In this document: piece after piece, positions 19,812 through 28,713 of the stretch
Position numbering within the stretch: the stretch's first letter is position 1
Layout: each line of letters starts with the position of its first letter
From: Kibdelosporangium banguiense
GTDB lineage: Bacteria > Actinomycetota > Actinomycetes > Mycobacteriales > Pseudonocardiaceae
DNA: 64,000 nt
Reading direction: 5' to 3'
Assembly (NCBI RefSeq): GCF_017876405.1
Contig: NZ_JAGINW010000001.1
Location: 5,903,203 to 5,967,202, forward strand
Program-made: the position numbers and the translations under genes
The notes under the pieces: generated by a model
What the model was told of the DNA's origin: nothing
What the model saw: the letters and a program-made list of their open reading frames with translations, nothing else
Database searches by the model: none

Positions 19812-20783
19812 TCAGGCGGAGCCGCGCAGCATGAGCTCGGCCCTGATGACGGCCACCTCGGGACGTTGCCCGGCCAGCAGCTGTCCGACCTGGTCAATGG
19901 CCACGGCGCCGACCTGGCGGGTGTCGATCCGGACGCTGGACAGCGGCGGCTCGACCATGTTGCCGATGGCCAGGCCGTCGAACCCGATCACCGCCATGTC
20001 GGCGGGCACGCGCCGGCCGAGCAGCCGTGCCTGGAACATCGCGCCGATGGCGATCACGTCGTTGTAGGTCAGGATCGCGTCGAGGTCGGGATGTGCCTCG
20101 AGCATGGCGGCCATCGCGCGCTGACCGCCCTCAATGGACTGCGCCGCAGGCATCACGCACCCGGTGAGCCGGCGTTCGCGCATCGCCTCGGCGTACCACT
20201 GGTATCGGCTGCTGGGCTCGTCGTAGTCGTAGTCGAGCATGCCGATCCGCCGACGCCCGCCCGCGGCCAGGTGCGCGATCGCGGCGTGCACGCCGTCCTC
20301 GCCGTCCACCTGGATCGAGCCGAACCGGCCGGTGACGTCCTCCCGGCCGATCTGGACCACCGGCATACCGCTGGTGTACTGGTCGATCACCGCGTCCGGC
20401 TGGCTGAAATAGCCGATCACGGCGTCCACTTGGGAGCCGACCATGCTCAACGTGGACTGTTCCTGACCGGCGTCGTCGGCGGTGTCGTAGACGACCACGT
20501 GCCAGTCGCGTTTGCGGGCCGCGTCCAACGCGCCGGACGCCACCTCGGTGAAGTACGGGTTGAGCAGGTTGGGAATGACCAGCCCGATCGACGTGGAGTC
20601 CTGACGGACCAGGCCGCGGGCGAAGCGGCTGGGCCGGTAACCCAGCTCCCGCGCGGTATCCAGCACGCGCTGCTTGGTGGAGACGTCGATCTCGCCCTTG
20701 TCGTTCAGCGCCCGCGACACGGTTTGATAGGAGACACCGGCCGACCGGGCGACGTCACGGATCGTTATCCGTTTGCCCGTCAT
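19812..20783 (-). CDS. LacI-family regulator of the beta-galactosidase gene
   Basis: A 323-residue repressor. The helix-turn-helix ITIRDVARSAGVSYQTVSRAL and the hinge helix (SRFARGLVRQ) are at the N-terminus, followed by a periplasmic-binding-like sugar sensor (TSIGLVIPNLLNPYFTEVA, AVIGFDGLAIGN). The frame is open to 20819, but ATG 20783 has GGAGG eight bases before it and begins MTGKRITIRDV as the family does. It is directly upstream of lacZ on the same strand, with a tandem palindrome in the gap, so it most likely represses lacZ and is released by a galactoside or its product. Confidence 0.92.
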   Translation of the reverse strand: MTGKRITIRDVARSAGVSYQTVSRALNDKGEIDVSTKQRVLDTARELGYRPSRFARGLVRQDSTSIGLVIPNLLNPYFTEVASGALDAARKRDWHVVVYDTADDAGQEQSTLSMVGSQVDAVIGYFSQPDAVIDQYTSGMPVVQIGREDVTGRFGSIQVDGEDGVHAAIAHLAAGGRRRIGMLDYDYDEPSSRYQWYAEAMRERRLTGCVMPAAQSIEGGQRAMAAMLEAHPDLDAILTYNDVIAIGAMFQARLLGRRVPADMAVIGFDGLAIGNMVEPPLSSVRIDTRQVGAVAIDQVGQLLAGQRPEVAVIRAELMLRGSA

Positions 20784-20920
20784 CAGCCCCACCTCCGTTT
20801 CCACGACGGTAGCAGCCACCCGGAGGCCGCCTCTTGCTAGCGGGCGATCACTGCCCGTAGGCTGAGAAACCCGCCGCCGCCGGGAACCCTTGCACCGGAG
20901 GATTCTGTGGACAGGCAGCG

Positions 20921-21622
20921 GTGATCAGGCGCCTCGCGGCCGTGCCGCTCGTGGTGCTGGCCGGTTGTTCGGCCGGTCCTGCGGACGACGCCCCGCCGCC
21001 ACCCAACTTGACGGCGACCCTGACGACGCCGACGAACATCGATCTGGCCTGGCATGCCACGGATCCAGCTGCGGCCGGGCAGGTCGTGGAGTACGCGACC
21101 GAGCCGAACGGCACGTACACGATCCTGGGATACCTGCCGCCCGCCGGGACGAAGTACCGGCATCCGGACCTGATCCCGCAAACGCCGTTCTACTACCGGA
21201 TCCGGCCCTACTACGGCACGGCTTCGGCGCCGGTGGAGCTCACGTTGCCGCCCGGCGAGTTCGAGGAGAACCCCAACGAGGACGAGGATTGGGTGAAGCC
21301 CAAGACGCTGCCTGGAGGACCGGCCGACAAGACCGTGGTGAAGGACGCCAAGGGCACGCCGGCCAATTTCACTGTGACCATCGTGCACGCCAACGGTGTC
21401 AAGTTCACCTGGGAGGATCGCACCAGCGACGAAGAGGGATTTCTGCTGGAGATCAAACCTGATGGGGCGCCGGACTTCGTGGTGTCGGGCGTGCTCGATC
21501 CCGATGTGAACGCATTCGGTATGGTCACTCTGCCGAATGAGAAAAAAGCGACATATCGGGTGAGACCATATCGATTCGGCGAACCCACGAACACCGCACA
21601 CCAGACGACCGGGATTGGTTAG
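20921..21622 (+). CDS. Secreted lipoprotein with fibronectin-III-like segments
   Basis: A 233-residue protein starting at GTG 20921. The signal is short (MIRRLAAVPLVVLAGC, lipobox LAGC, Cys16), followed by a Pro/Asp linker. The remainder holds two stretches with fibronectin-type-III character: NLTATLTTPTNIDLAWHATD...EYATEPNGTYTIL and FTVTIVHANGVKFTWEDRTSDEEGFLLE, each a Trp-containing strand followed by a Tyr-rich strand (FYYRIRPYYG, YRVRPYRFG). No catalytic motif is seen; it is probably a cell-surface binding or scaffold protein. A small cytosolic gene follows nine bases later. Confidence 0.7.
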   Translation: MIRRLAAVPLVVLAGCSAGPADDAPPPPNLTATLTTPTNIDLAWHATDPAAAGQVVEYATEPNGTYTILGYLPPAGTKYRHPDLIPQTPFYYRIRPYYGTASAPVELTLPPGEFEENPNEDEDWVKPKTLPGGPADKTVVKDAKGTPANFTVTIVHANGVKFTWEDRTSDEEGFLLEIKPDGAPDFVVSGVLDPDVNAFGMVTLPNEKKATYRVRPYRFGEPTNTAHQTTGIG

Positions 21623-21631
21623 GGTTTCCTG

Positions 21632-22030
21632 GTGGCTACCTGGGATGAGCTGGCTGAGTACGTACGGACCGAATATGACATCGTCAGTGAGACAGCGGGC
21701 GAGATCCGGCTGCTTTACACATTCGACGAGGACAGTGACCGCACGCAGGTGATGATCGTGGCGCGGGAGGAACTGGACCAGAAATACGAGTGGGTCCAGA
21801 TCGCCACACCGATCGGACTGGCCCGCAATGTCGATCTGCATGCCCTGCTGCAGGCGATCGGCCACACCACGATCTCCGGGGGCGCGGCGATCATCGGCGA
21901 GCACGTGGTGATCCGGCATTCACTGCCGCTGATCAATCTCGATATCCACGAGTTCACCGATCCGCTCACACTGATCGCGGGTGCGGCCGACGAACTGGAA
22001 TCGGAATTCTTCGGCGGCGACGACTACTGA
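21632..22030 (+). CDS. Small YbjN-like / type III chaperone-fold protein
   Basis: A 132-residue acidic protein starting at GTG 21632. EYVRTEYDIVSETAGEIRLLYTF, REELDQKYEWVQIATPIG and the late LTLIAGAADELESEFF match the overall layout of YbjN/T3SS-chaperone-like proteins of actinobacteria, a single alpha/beta domain thought to bind other proteins. No enzymatic residues are visible. It is nine bases behind the lipoprotein gene and likely co-transcribed. Family assignment rests on pattern only. Confidence 0.6.
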   Translation: MATWDELAEYVRTEYDIVSETAGEIRLLYTFDEDSDRTQVMIVAREELDQKYEWVQIATPIGLARNVDLHALLQAIGHTTISGGAAIIGEHVVIRHSLPLINLDIHEFTDPLTLIAGAADELESEFFGGDDY

Positions 22031-22086
22031 TTCCTGTTGTTCACTGTGGGGTGGCGGCTGCGGTGCCGATCTGGTGCGATTTCGCC

Positions 22087-22332
22087 ATGCAGACGCACCG
22101 CATCGCGCTCATCCCCGGAGACGGCATCGGCCAGGAGGTGACGCCGGCTGCCTGTGCGGTTCTCGACGCGGCCGGCAAGCGCCACGGCTTTGCCCTGACA
22201 TATGACTCGTTCGACTGGTCCTGTGCGCGCTATCTGAGTGAGGGCGCGATGATGCCGGCCGGCGCGCTCGACCGGATTCGCGGGTATGACGCGATTTTCT
22301 TCACGCAGGCGGTGCCGGACACATTGTCATGA
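22087..22332 (+). pseudogene. Truncated isopropylmalate/tartrate-dehydrogenase-type gene
   Basis: The 81 residues from ATG 22087 are the N-terminus of a tartrate/isopropylmalate dehydrogenase: HRIALIPGDGIGQEVTPAA, then FDWSCARYLSEGAMMP and IRGYDAIFF. Full-length enzymes have about 350 residues. After GYDAIF the text (TQAVPDTLS) resembles the normal downstream VPDH region but shifted and shortened, and the frame stops at 22330-22332 where it runs into the end of the opposite-strand SnoaL-like gene. All catalytic Tyr, Lys and Asp residues are missing, so this is a dead fragment. Confidence 0.75.
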
Positions 22333-22680
22333 CGTGACAGGGGCTTCCGGGCGGTCGAGGATCCGCAGCCAGGAGCCGTCGGCCTGCCGGCGGGCGACCT
22401 GGGTGCGGCCGCCTGTGCCGTCGGCCGGCCGGGTGGCCGTGAGGGCGATGTCGCCGGTGATCAAGGTGGGCAGCGCAGCCTCTACAGTGAACTCGAGACC
22501 GGCGGACACCAGCTGCGTCAGCACGGCCCGGATCTCGTCGTGTCCGGTGTGGTGGGTTCCGGCGGGGAAGTCCAGGACGGCGTCCGGTTCGTAGAGCCGG
22601 GTCAGGCTTTCGGCGTCGCCCGCGTTGGCGTATTCGACGAACAGACGGGCCAGGTCTTCAGGGGTTGCTGCCTTCTTCAT
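22327..22680 (-). CDS. SnoaL-like / NTF2-fold protein
   Basis: A 117-residue protein starting MKKAATPEDLARLFVEYANAG, followed by LTRLYEPDAVLDFPAG, HTGHDEIRAVL and a C-terminal strand GGRTQVARRQADGSWLRILD. This is the cone-shaped NTF2/SnoaL fold used by small cyclases, isomerases and ketosteroid-isomerase-like proteins and by many stress-induced proteins of unknown role. The ATG at 22680 is the natural start; the frame is open further upstream into the LysR gene but with no homology. It is divergent from the LysR regulator and probably controlled by it. Confidence 0.8.
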   Translation of the reverse strand: MKKAATPEDLARLFVEYANAGDAESLTRLYEPDAVLDFPAGTHHTGHDEIRAVLTQLVSAGLEFTVEAALPTLITGDIALTATRPADGTGGRTQVARRQADGSWLRILDRPEAPVTS

Positions 22681-22750
22681 GCCTCCAGCGTGATCGCTGA
22701 CGTGCCAGAAGTCCAAGAGATAGATCTTCTGATAGCTAGAATCATTGCTT

Positions 22751-23617
22751 ATGGAGCTGAGGCAGCTGGCGTACTTCGTGGCTGTGGTCGAAGAGGCGAG
22801 TTTCACCAAGGCCGCGGCGCGGATGCACGTGGCCCAGCCTGGTGTGAGCGCGCAGATCCGGCAGCTGGAGAAGGAGTTCGGGCAGGAGTTGCTGGACCGT
22901 TCAGGCCGGGCGGTCACGATGACGGAAGCTGGGAGGACGGTTCTGCCGTTCGCACGGGCGGCTTTGGCGGCGGTGGACGGAGCGAGACTTGCTGTCGACG
23001 AGCTCGCGGGACTGGTGCGTGGGCATGTCGCGATCGGCATGGTGACGTCGCACAATGTGGACATCCCGGGAATGCTCGCTGGATTTCATGCGAGCCACCC
23101 GGCTGTGGAGATCACGCTGGCGGAGTCGCACTCCAGCGATCTGATGGACGACCTGCGGGCCGGGCGGCTGGATGTCGCGATCATCGGTGTCGCCGACGAG
23201 CCCGCCGATCTTGAGCTGCACACGCTGTCGGATGAGCCACTGGTCGCGGCCGTCAGCGGCGAAGGCACCAGAAGCCGGATCCCGATCCGGGATCTGAAGG
23301 ACCGGCCGCTGATCTGCCTGCCGAACGGCACAGGCATTCGTGCGATCCTGGAAAATGCCTGTGCCGCAGCGGGTTTTCAGCCGCACGTGACACTGGAGGC
23401 CGGGACACCGCTGGTGCTCGCCCAGTTGGCGGAGCTCGGGCTGGGCATGGCGATCCTGCCGGAGTCGATCGTCCGCAACCGGCCCGGGCTGCGGGCGCTC
23501 AGGATCACCGGTGCCGACCTGCGTGGGAAACTGGCGCTGGCCTGGCGGAAAAGTGCGCCGCGCAGCCCAGCGGCCAGAGCGTTCACCACCCACGCGGTGC
23601 GGTTCGTCACGCGATGA
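22751..23617 (+). CDS. LysR-family transcriptional regulator
   Basis: A 288-residue LTTR. The N-terminal winged helix is MELRQLAYFVAVVEEASFTKAAARM plus VAQPGVSAQIRQLE, and the effector domain begins at about residue 90 (GHVAIGMVTSHNVDIPGML) with two Rossmann-like lobes. ATG 22751 is preferred over a TTG two codons earlier. The 70-base divergent gap to the SnoaL-like gene has AT-rich text (GATAGATCTTCTGATAGCTAG) that could hold LysR T-N11-A sites. The likely target is the divergent gene. Effector unknown. Confidence 0.9.
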   Translation: MELRQLAYFVAVVEEASFTKAAARMHVAQPGVSAQIRQLEKEFGQELLDRSGRAVTMTEAGRTVLPFARAALAAVDGARLAVDELAGLVRGHVAIGMVTSHNVDIPGMLAGFHASHPAVEITLAESHSSDLMDDLRAGRLDVAIIGVADEPADLELHTLSDEPLVAAVSGEGTRSRIPIRDLKDRPLICLPNGTGIRAILENACAAAGFQPHVTLEAGTPLVLAQLAELGLGMAILPESIVRNRPGLRALRITGADLRGKLALAWRKSAPRSPAARAFTTHAVRFVTR

Positions 23618-23626
23618 ACACGGTCG

Positions 23627-25462
23627 TCAGCTCGGCCGTTGCAGCGTCACGATGAACTTCCCGGTCGCGCCGACGTTGCCGGCCGAGTCGACCGCGCGGT
23701 ACTCGATGGTGTGCCGGCCGTAGCCGGGCGGCACGTTGTCCCAAGGGGACAGCCGAGGCTCGCCGAGCTTGCCGTACACGAGATTGTCGATGTTCGTGCC
23801 TTCGGGGGTGAACAGGAACGGCGCGCCTGCGTCGGTCGGCCAGCCGAAGTAGTTGAACCAGCCGTCGCGGTTGACCCGGAACTCGGTGATGTTGTAGCCG
23901 GGAGTGTTGTCGGTCGCGCTGAGCTTCATCGTGAACGGCGCGTCGAACACGTACTCCGTCGGCTGGCCGGGCCGGTCGACTTTGCTCACCGGCTTGGACA
24001 GTTCGTAGTTCACCGCGGGCGCGGTGGCGTCGATCTTCCAGGTGAGAGTACGGCTGGGCAGGGACGCGGTCAGCGTGTGTTCTCCGGTGAGCTGGAACCG
24101 GGACAGGTCCAGATCACGGTCGTTGCCCGGGTTCGGTACCTGGCGGCCGTCGATTGCCCACCGCACGGCCAGGATCTGGTCGACCGGCCGCGTGGTCTCG
24201 GCGTAGACGACGTCTTGCGCGCCGACGGGGTTTCCAGTGGGCGTCGACGATGTGAAATCTGCCGGAACCGGGTTGCGCGGTGTGCGGATCGAGGTGTCCA
24301 CGGTCCATGTCCGGGTCTGTGTGAGCGCCGACGAATTCCGGATCGCGGGATCACGAACGAAATCGGTCTGGTCGACGACGGTCGCCGTAAGTGTGTGCCT
24401 GCCAGGGCTGGGGCGGACTGTCCGCAGGTCGACGCTCCGGCTGCCGTCGGTCGGCAGGACCCGGCCGTCCAGCCGCCAGGTCACCGTCAACGTGTGTGAC
24501 GCTGGGTGCAACGGCTCGACCCAGACCGCCCGATCGGCGCCGATCGGCGCGGAGTTCGGTGTGCCGTCTTGCAGAATGCTGGTCTTGCCCGAGATCCGCT
24601 GGGTCATGCGCTCCCGGCTGATCTGGTCGAAGTAGTAGCCCAGCGACTTCATCATCGAGTGCCTGCTCGGCCGCCAGACCCCACTGCCGCTGTAGAGACC
24701 GCCCTCGTAGCGGCCGATCGGGCCGCCGGATTCACTCTGCTCGCCCAGCCATCGCCACCACTTGCTGCGCTGGGCCTGCATCTGTTGCGTGGTCGACAAA
24801 GTGTGGTGGATCGACGACGGTTCGCCGCCGGTGTAGGCGTCGCCGCGAACACCGCGTGAGTAGTAGTCGTACTCGTCGTCCAAGCCGCCTAACGAATGGC
24901 CGAGTTCGTGGGGCGTGATCAATGCGGAAAGCGCATTCCCGCCCGACGCGGTCGCGTACGTTCCGCCCGCGCCGCCGTAGGTGTTGCTGTTGCCGATCGC
25001 GAGAAGCTGGCGGTTGCCCGCGTTGGTGCCAGGCACGAGGTTCGCGTACTGCGTCAGGGCGGCGTTGTTGACTGTCAGCAACCGCTGCACGCTCGCGGAG
25101 TTGCAGCCGCCCCAGAACGCCATGCCCAGCGGGGTGTTCCGGCGTGGCGAGGTCAGGTCCGGGTCGCAGCTGACACCGGATTCGGCGGACGGCACCTCGA
25201 CCGCGTAGACGTTGAGGTAACTGCGGTAGGTCTTGAACGGTTCCAGTGTCATCAGCACGTTCATGTGCCGGTCGACGTGTTCCCGGAAGCGGGGCATCTC
25301 GGCGGCGGTGTAGCCGTCACCGACAATGACGATGTTGAAGCGTTTCGCTGGATCGCCGGTGATCCGGACCGGCACGACGGTCGCCGCCTGGGCGACCGCT
25401 GGAATCGGCGTTACGAACGGCAGTACAGCCGCCGCGGCCGTCACGAGCGCGCGTCTCCACAT
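23627..25462 (-). CDS. Secreted M64-family zinc metallopeptidase
   Basis: A 611-residue secreted protein. MWRRALVTAAAAVLPFVTPI...AVAQA is a Sec signal peptide cut near residue 26. The M64 (IgA-peptidase-type) catalytic domain begins RFNIVIVGDGYTAAEM and contains HELGHSLGGLDDEY at residues 185-198, giving two His and an Asp as zinc ligands with Glu186 as general base. From about residue 330 come several immunoglobulin-like beta repeats (HTLTVTWRLDG, HTLTATVVDQTDF, HTLTASLPSRTLTW) and a final bacterial-Ig-like domain. The open frame continues to 25843 but only the ATG at 25462 gives a signal peptide. Likely role: extracellular protein degradation. Confidence 0.9.
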   Translation of the reverse strand: MWRRALVTAAAAVLPFVTPIPAVAQAATVVPVRITGDPAKRFNIVIVGDGYTAAEMPRFREHVDRHMNVLMTLEPFKTYRSYLNVYAVEVPSAESGVSCDPDLTSPRRNTPLGMAFWGGCNSASVQRLLTVNNAALTQYANLVPGTNAGNRQLLAIGNSNTYGGAGGTYATASGGNALSALITPHELGHSLGGLDDEYDYYSRGVRGDAYTGGEPSSIHHTLSTTQQMQAQRSKWWRWLGEQSESGGPIGRYEGGLYSGSGVWRPSRHSMMKSLGYYFDQISRERMTQRISGKTSILQDGTPNSAPIGADRAVWVEPLHPASHTLTVTWRLDGRVLPTDGSRSVDLRTVRPSPGRHTLTATVVDQTDFVRDPAIRNSSALTQTRTWTVDTSIRTPRNPVPADFTSSTPTGNPVGAQDVVYAETTRPVDQILAVRWAIDGRQVPNPGNDRDLDLSRFQLTGEHTLTASLPSRTLTWKIDATAPAVNYELSKPVSKVDRPGQPTEYVFDAPFTMKLSATDNTPGYNITEFRVNRDGWFNYFGWPTDAGAPFLFTPEGTNIDNLVYGKLGEPRLSPWDNVPPGYGRHTIEYRAVDSAGNVGATGKFIVTLQRPS

Positions 25463-25582
25463 GTGCTCGCACGCTAGGCACAACCGGACATCCTTGTGCA
25501 GAGCCGAAAGTACGGAGTTCTCACCGCGCTCGGGCGAGTGGGGCGCCTGTCCAAGTCGGCTGTCTACAGTGTTCTCGCCGGT

Positions 25583-25597
25583 TATGCTCTTGCAGTG
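25583..25597 (+). promoter_or_regulatory. -10 element and leaderless start of the TetR gene
   Basis: TATGCT (25583-25588) is followed after six bases by the GTG at 25595, so the transcript would begin at or next to the start codon. No Shine-Dalgarno is present. Confidence 0.4.
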
Positions 25598-26185
25598 GCG
25601 CATGTCCCTGCAGAACAACGACGCCAGCAGTTGGTGGCTGCCGCCTTCCGGGTGGTGGCCCGGGAAGGCGTTGCCGCGGCAAGCACCCGCCGGATCGCCC
25701 ATGAGGCCAAGGTGCCGCCTGCCGTTGTGCATTACTGCTTCCATTCGGTGGAAGAGCTGATAGACGCCTTGATGGCAGCGGTGTTCGCGGATGTGGCCGA
25801 AGCCGCCGCGGTCGCGTTGCGGGCCAGCGGCGCGGTCGAGCATTCCCTGCGAACGGCCCTGCGCCGATTATGGGGGTCCTATCGGGACGATCCGGCCGGG
25901 CATCAGGCCGTCGTCGAACTCGTCGCACACGCGTTACGCCGTCCAGCGGCAACCATGATCGTCCGTGAGCACCAGTGCGTGCTCGGCACGCTCGCCGAAC
26001 AGTTCCTCGCCGACCTGGCGGTCCGCAACAAGACGACCTGGCGCTCACCCACCAGGGTGCTGAGCCGGTTCCTGATCTCCACTGTGGACGGTGTGCTGCT
26101 GAACTGGCTGATCGACCGGGACGACGCGGAAACCGAGGCAGCACTGGAATGGCTGGCCATCACCCTCGCGGCCGAGGCCGTTTAA
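25595..26185 (+). CDS. TetR-family transcriptional regulator
   Basis: A 196-residue regulator with HTH at about residues 12-55 (QLVAAAFRVVAREGVAAAST, then RRIAHEAKVPPAVVHYCF, HSVEEL) and a helical effector domain containing GHQAVVELVAHALR. The frame is open from 25496, but GTG 25595 gives the usual short N-terminus and fits a leaderless promoter. It is divergent from the M64 peptidase and overlaps the convergent pentapeptide gene by four bases. It may control the peptidase; nothing else in the sequence indicates the target. Confidence 0.85.
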   Translation: MAHVPAEQRRQQLVAAAFRVVAREGVAAASTRRIAHEAKVPPAVVHYCFHSVEELIDALMAAVFADVAEAAAVALRASGAVEHSLRTALRRLWGSYRDDPAGHQAVVELVAHALRRPAATMIVREHQCVLGTLAEQFLADLAVRNKTTWRSPTRVLSRFLISTVDGVLLNWLIDRDDAETEAALEWLAITLAAEAV

Positions 26186-26919
26186 CCTGGCCAGCGGAAT
26201 TTCACGGCGTTGGTCAGGACGCGCGAGGTGTCGGTGAACATCGCGCGGCCGCGGAACACGGCGTCGTCGAAACGGGCCTTTGTCGCGAATGTCGCGTTCT
26301 GGAACAGTGCCCGGCCGCCGAAGTACACGTCGTCGAAACTCGCGTCGTCGCCGAACCTGGCCCCGGTGAAGTCGGCCCGGCCGGAGATCCGGGCGTGGAA
26401 GAACCGGGCCTCACCCGCGATCCCGGCATCCGGGAACATCGCGTTGCCGGTGAAAGTCGCGTTGTGGAACAGCGCGTGTGAGCCGAAGGTCGTCTGGTTG
26501 AACAACGCGTGCCGGGCGAAGCAGGCCTTCTCGAACCGGACAGTGCCGGTGAACGTGGTGCGGGCGAACCGCGCGTCGCCGTCGAATCTGGTCCAGCCGA
26601 AGTCCGCACGGTGGACTTCACAGCCGGAGAGGTCGAAGCCGGACAGCCGCGCCTGGCCGAGGTGCAGATCCAGGCCGGGCCAGAACCCGCCCTTGTCCGG
26701 CCGCAGATGGGTGTGCAGCAGGCGGTACATCAGCAGCCGCCACTGGATCGGGTGATCGCCCCTGAGCTGGTCGCAGACATGGTCGAGCCATTCCTGCCGG
26801 TGCGCCTGCCCGCCACCGGCCGACCGTTCCAGGTAACGCAGGCCTTCCAGGCGACGCGCGTAGTCCTGCGATCGCACCTGGATCGACGCCTTGTGCCTGC
26901 GTTCGGCTCTGGGTGACAC
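26182..26919 (-). CDS. Pentapeptide-repeat protein
   Basis: A 245-residue protein starting at GTG 26919. The first about 95 residues are charged and helical (RLEGLRYLERSAGGGQAHRQEW). The rest is a right-handed quadrilateral beta-helix of pentapeptide repeats with F at the central position: ADFGWTRFDGDARFARTTF, ALFNQTTFGSHALFHNATF and so on, about 25 repeats. Some members mimic DNA and shield gyrase (Qnr/MfpA), but the repeat here lacks features that would prove that role. It lies 39 bases downstream of the methyltransferase gene on the same strand. Confidence 0.88.
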   Translation of the reverse strand: MSPRAERRHKASIQVRSQDYARRLEGLRYLERSAGGGQAHRQEWLDHVCDQLRGDHPIQWRLLMYRLLHTHLRPDKGGFWPGLDLHLGQARLSGFDLSGCEVHRADFGWTRFDGDARFARTTFTGTVRFEKACFARHALFNQTTFGSHALFHNATFTGNAMFPDAGIAGEARFFHARISGRADFTGARFGDDASFDDVYFGGRALFQNATFATKARFDDAVFRGRAMFTDTSRVLTNAVKFRWPG

Positions 26920-26958
26920 CTGTCCATTGTTCTCCCGTGCCAGGCTGCCGGCACAGCA

Positions 26959-27609
26959 TCAGGTCATGGTGGCGATCACAAAACTGACCGCGGGCGGGGG
27001 AGCGAGTTCGTACGCCGATGCGAGCTCGGTTCCGCGATAGAGCTGGACGTCCCAGCCGTGCCGGCTGAGCCAGTCGACTGTTCGCGAGCCCAGTCCGCCT
27101 TTCCACAGCTGCTCCACCGGGTCTTCGCGGTCCCCGGCCCGGCCTCCGGTCTGTTCGCACGCGAGCCGGCTGCCGGCTGCCGACAGCCGGCCGATCGACG
27201 TGAACAACCGGCCTGCCTCGGTCTCGGAGAGGTACATGAGCACGCCCTGCACAAGCCAAGCCGTGCGGCCGGACGGCTCGAAACCGGCATCGATGAGCCT
27301 GGCGGGCCAATCCGAACGCAGGTCGACATCCAGCACCGTACGGCCGCCACGGGCCACGGCGGCACTCGCGGACAGTATTTTCTCCTTGTACGCCAGCAGT
27401 TGCGGCGAATCGAGCTCGTAGAGACGGACCTCGTCGGGCCAGTCCAGCCGGAAGGCCCGGGTGTCCAGGCCCGCGGCCAGCAGCACGATCTGCAGGCAGC
27501 CTGCCGTGCTGGCGGCCAGCAGGTAGTCGTCGTAGAACCGGGCCTGGATCGCGGTGTGCGCCATGAACGCGGCGTTGGCGGCCTGGACCCGGTCTGCGCT
27601 CGACTCCAT
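26959..27609 (-). CDS. SAM-dependent methyltransferase, leucine-carboxymethyltransferase-like
   Basis: A 216-residue class I methyltransferase of the LCM/PPM group. MAHTAIQARFYDDYLL is followed by the SAM-binding QIVLLAAGLDTRAFRL, and the acidic loop VRLYELDSPQLLAYKEKIL; later LVQGVLMYLSETEAGRLF. Actinobacteria carry many paralogues, acting on small metabolites or O-methylating unknown substrates. ATG 27609 is chosen because GGAGGTGTGC directly precedes it; the frame is open to 27666. It could be co-transcribed with the pentapeptide-repeat gene downstream. Confidence 0.85.
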   Translation of the reverse strand: MESSADRVQAANAAFMAHTAIQARFYDDYLLAASTAGCLQIVLLAAGLDTRAFRLDWPDEVRLYELDSPQLLAYKEKILSASAAVARGGRTVLDVDLRSDWPARLIDAGFEPSGRTAWLVQGVLMYLSETEAGRLFTSIGRLSAAGSRLACEQTGGRAGDREDPVEQLWKGGLGSRTVDWLSRHGWDVQLYRGTELASAYELAPPPAVSFVIATMT

Positions 27610-27666
27610 GCACACCTCCGAAATGGCCCGGATCCGGCCGATTGTCTCAGCCCGGCCCGGTCGCAA

Positions 27667-27689
27667 GCCTGCCCTTATGGGTAGGCAGG
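27667..27689 (-). terminator. Small hairpin, possible terminator of the LacI gene
   Basis: CCTGCC (27668-27673) pairs with GGCAGG (27684-27689), or GCCTGCCC with GGGTAGGC, in the gap just after the LacI stop. There is no T-run, so function as a terminator is uncertain. Confidence 0.25.
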
Positions 27690-27717
27690 GAGGTAGTGCG
27701 GGGCTTCCCAGGGGACC

Positions 27718-28713
27718 TCAGGGTGCGGAGTCGCGGACGATCAAAGAGGTGGGGACGATGTGCGGCTCGTGCGGGAAAGGCTCCCCGGCCAGCCTCGACA
27801 GCAGCATCCGGGCCGCTGCCTCACCCATCTCACGGGACGGCTGACGCACGGTCGTAAGCGCAGGCTGGGTGTGCGCGGCGATAGGGATGTCGTCGAAGCC
27901 GATCACCGCCACGTCATCGGGCACCGCACGCCCAGCCGCGCGCAAGGCGTCGAGCACGCCGACAGCCATCAGGTCGTTCTGAGCGAAGACACCGTCCAGT
28001 TCCACGCCTGCTTCCAGGAGCGGCTGGATCGCCTCGCGGCCACCGTCACGGGTGAAGTCGCCTTCGATCAGGAACTTCTCCTCGAGCGGGACGCCGGCGT
28101 CCTCGAGCGTCGAACGGAAACCGTCGGTCCGGTCCCTGGTACAGCCGAACTGGGAGGGACCGGTGACGACCGCCATCCGGCGCCGTCCGGTGGCCAGCAG
28201 ATGCCGGGCTGCATCCACGGCACCCTGCTTGTTGCTCGTGGCCACCGAGGGAAAACCGGGATGATCACCGCGGTCGTCGATCATCACCATCGGGAATCCC
28301 GACTCGTGCAGGCCGCTGATGTAGCTCAACGTGTCCGGCGGTTCGATCAGCAACAGCCCGTCGAAGGCGTTGGCCGACACGTGCCGGGCGAACTGCGTCA
28401 AAGAGTCGGCGCCACGGTTCATCGTGTTGAGCAGCAAGCCGTAACCCATGGCTTCCAGAACGTCGGCGACACCCTGCAGCACGTCGCCCATCCACGGCCA
28501 GGTGAGTCCCGGCACCAACATGCCGACAGTCTGGGTACGGCCCTTGGCGAGGCCGACCGCGCGGGCACTCGGCGTGTAACCGGTCGCCGCGATGACCTCG
28601 CGGACCCGGATCGCTGTCGAGGCGTCCACATCGCCCTTGTTGTTGAGCACCCGCGAGACGGTCGCTTTGCTCACTCTCGCCCGTCTGGCGACTTCAGCGA
28701 TGGTGACGCGCAA
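27718..28713 (-). CDS. LacI-family transcriptional regulator (orphan)
   Basis: A 331-residue repressor starting at TTG 28713 behind GGAGGACCA. HTH: TIAEVARRARVSKATVSRVL, hinge ARAVGLAKGRTQ, then the sugar-sensor domain (TVGMLVPGLTWPWMGDVL, AVIGFDDIPIAAH). There is no sugar-metabolism gene next to it: the neighbours are a methyltransferase and an alpha/beta hydrolase. It may therefore act on a distant target. The secreted beta-glucosidase at the end of this window has a CebR-like box, but a link to this regulator is speculative. Confidence 0.9.
   Translation of the reverse strand: MRVTIAEVARRARVSKATVSRVLNNKGDVDASTAIRVREVIAATGYTPSARAVGLAKGRTQTVGMLVPGLTWPWMGDVLQGVADVLEAMGYGLLLNTMNRGADSLTQFARHVSANAFDGLLLIEPPDTLSYISGLHESGFPMVMIDDRGDHPGFPSVATSNKQGAVDAARHLLATGRRRMAVVTGPSQFGCTRDRTDGFRSTLEDAGVPLEEKFLIEGDFTRDGGREAIQPLLEAGVELDGVFAQNDLMAVGVLDALRAAGRAVPDDVAVIGFDDIPIAAHTQPALTTVRQPSREMGEAAARMLLSRLAGEPFPHEPHIVPTSLIVRDSAP

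Noticed and set aside
25463..25843. N-terminal extension of the M64 peptidase frame
   Set aside because: Only the ATG at 25462 gives a signal peptide, and the extension lies opposite the TetR gene.
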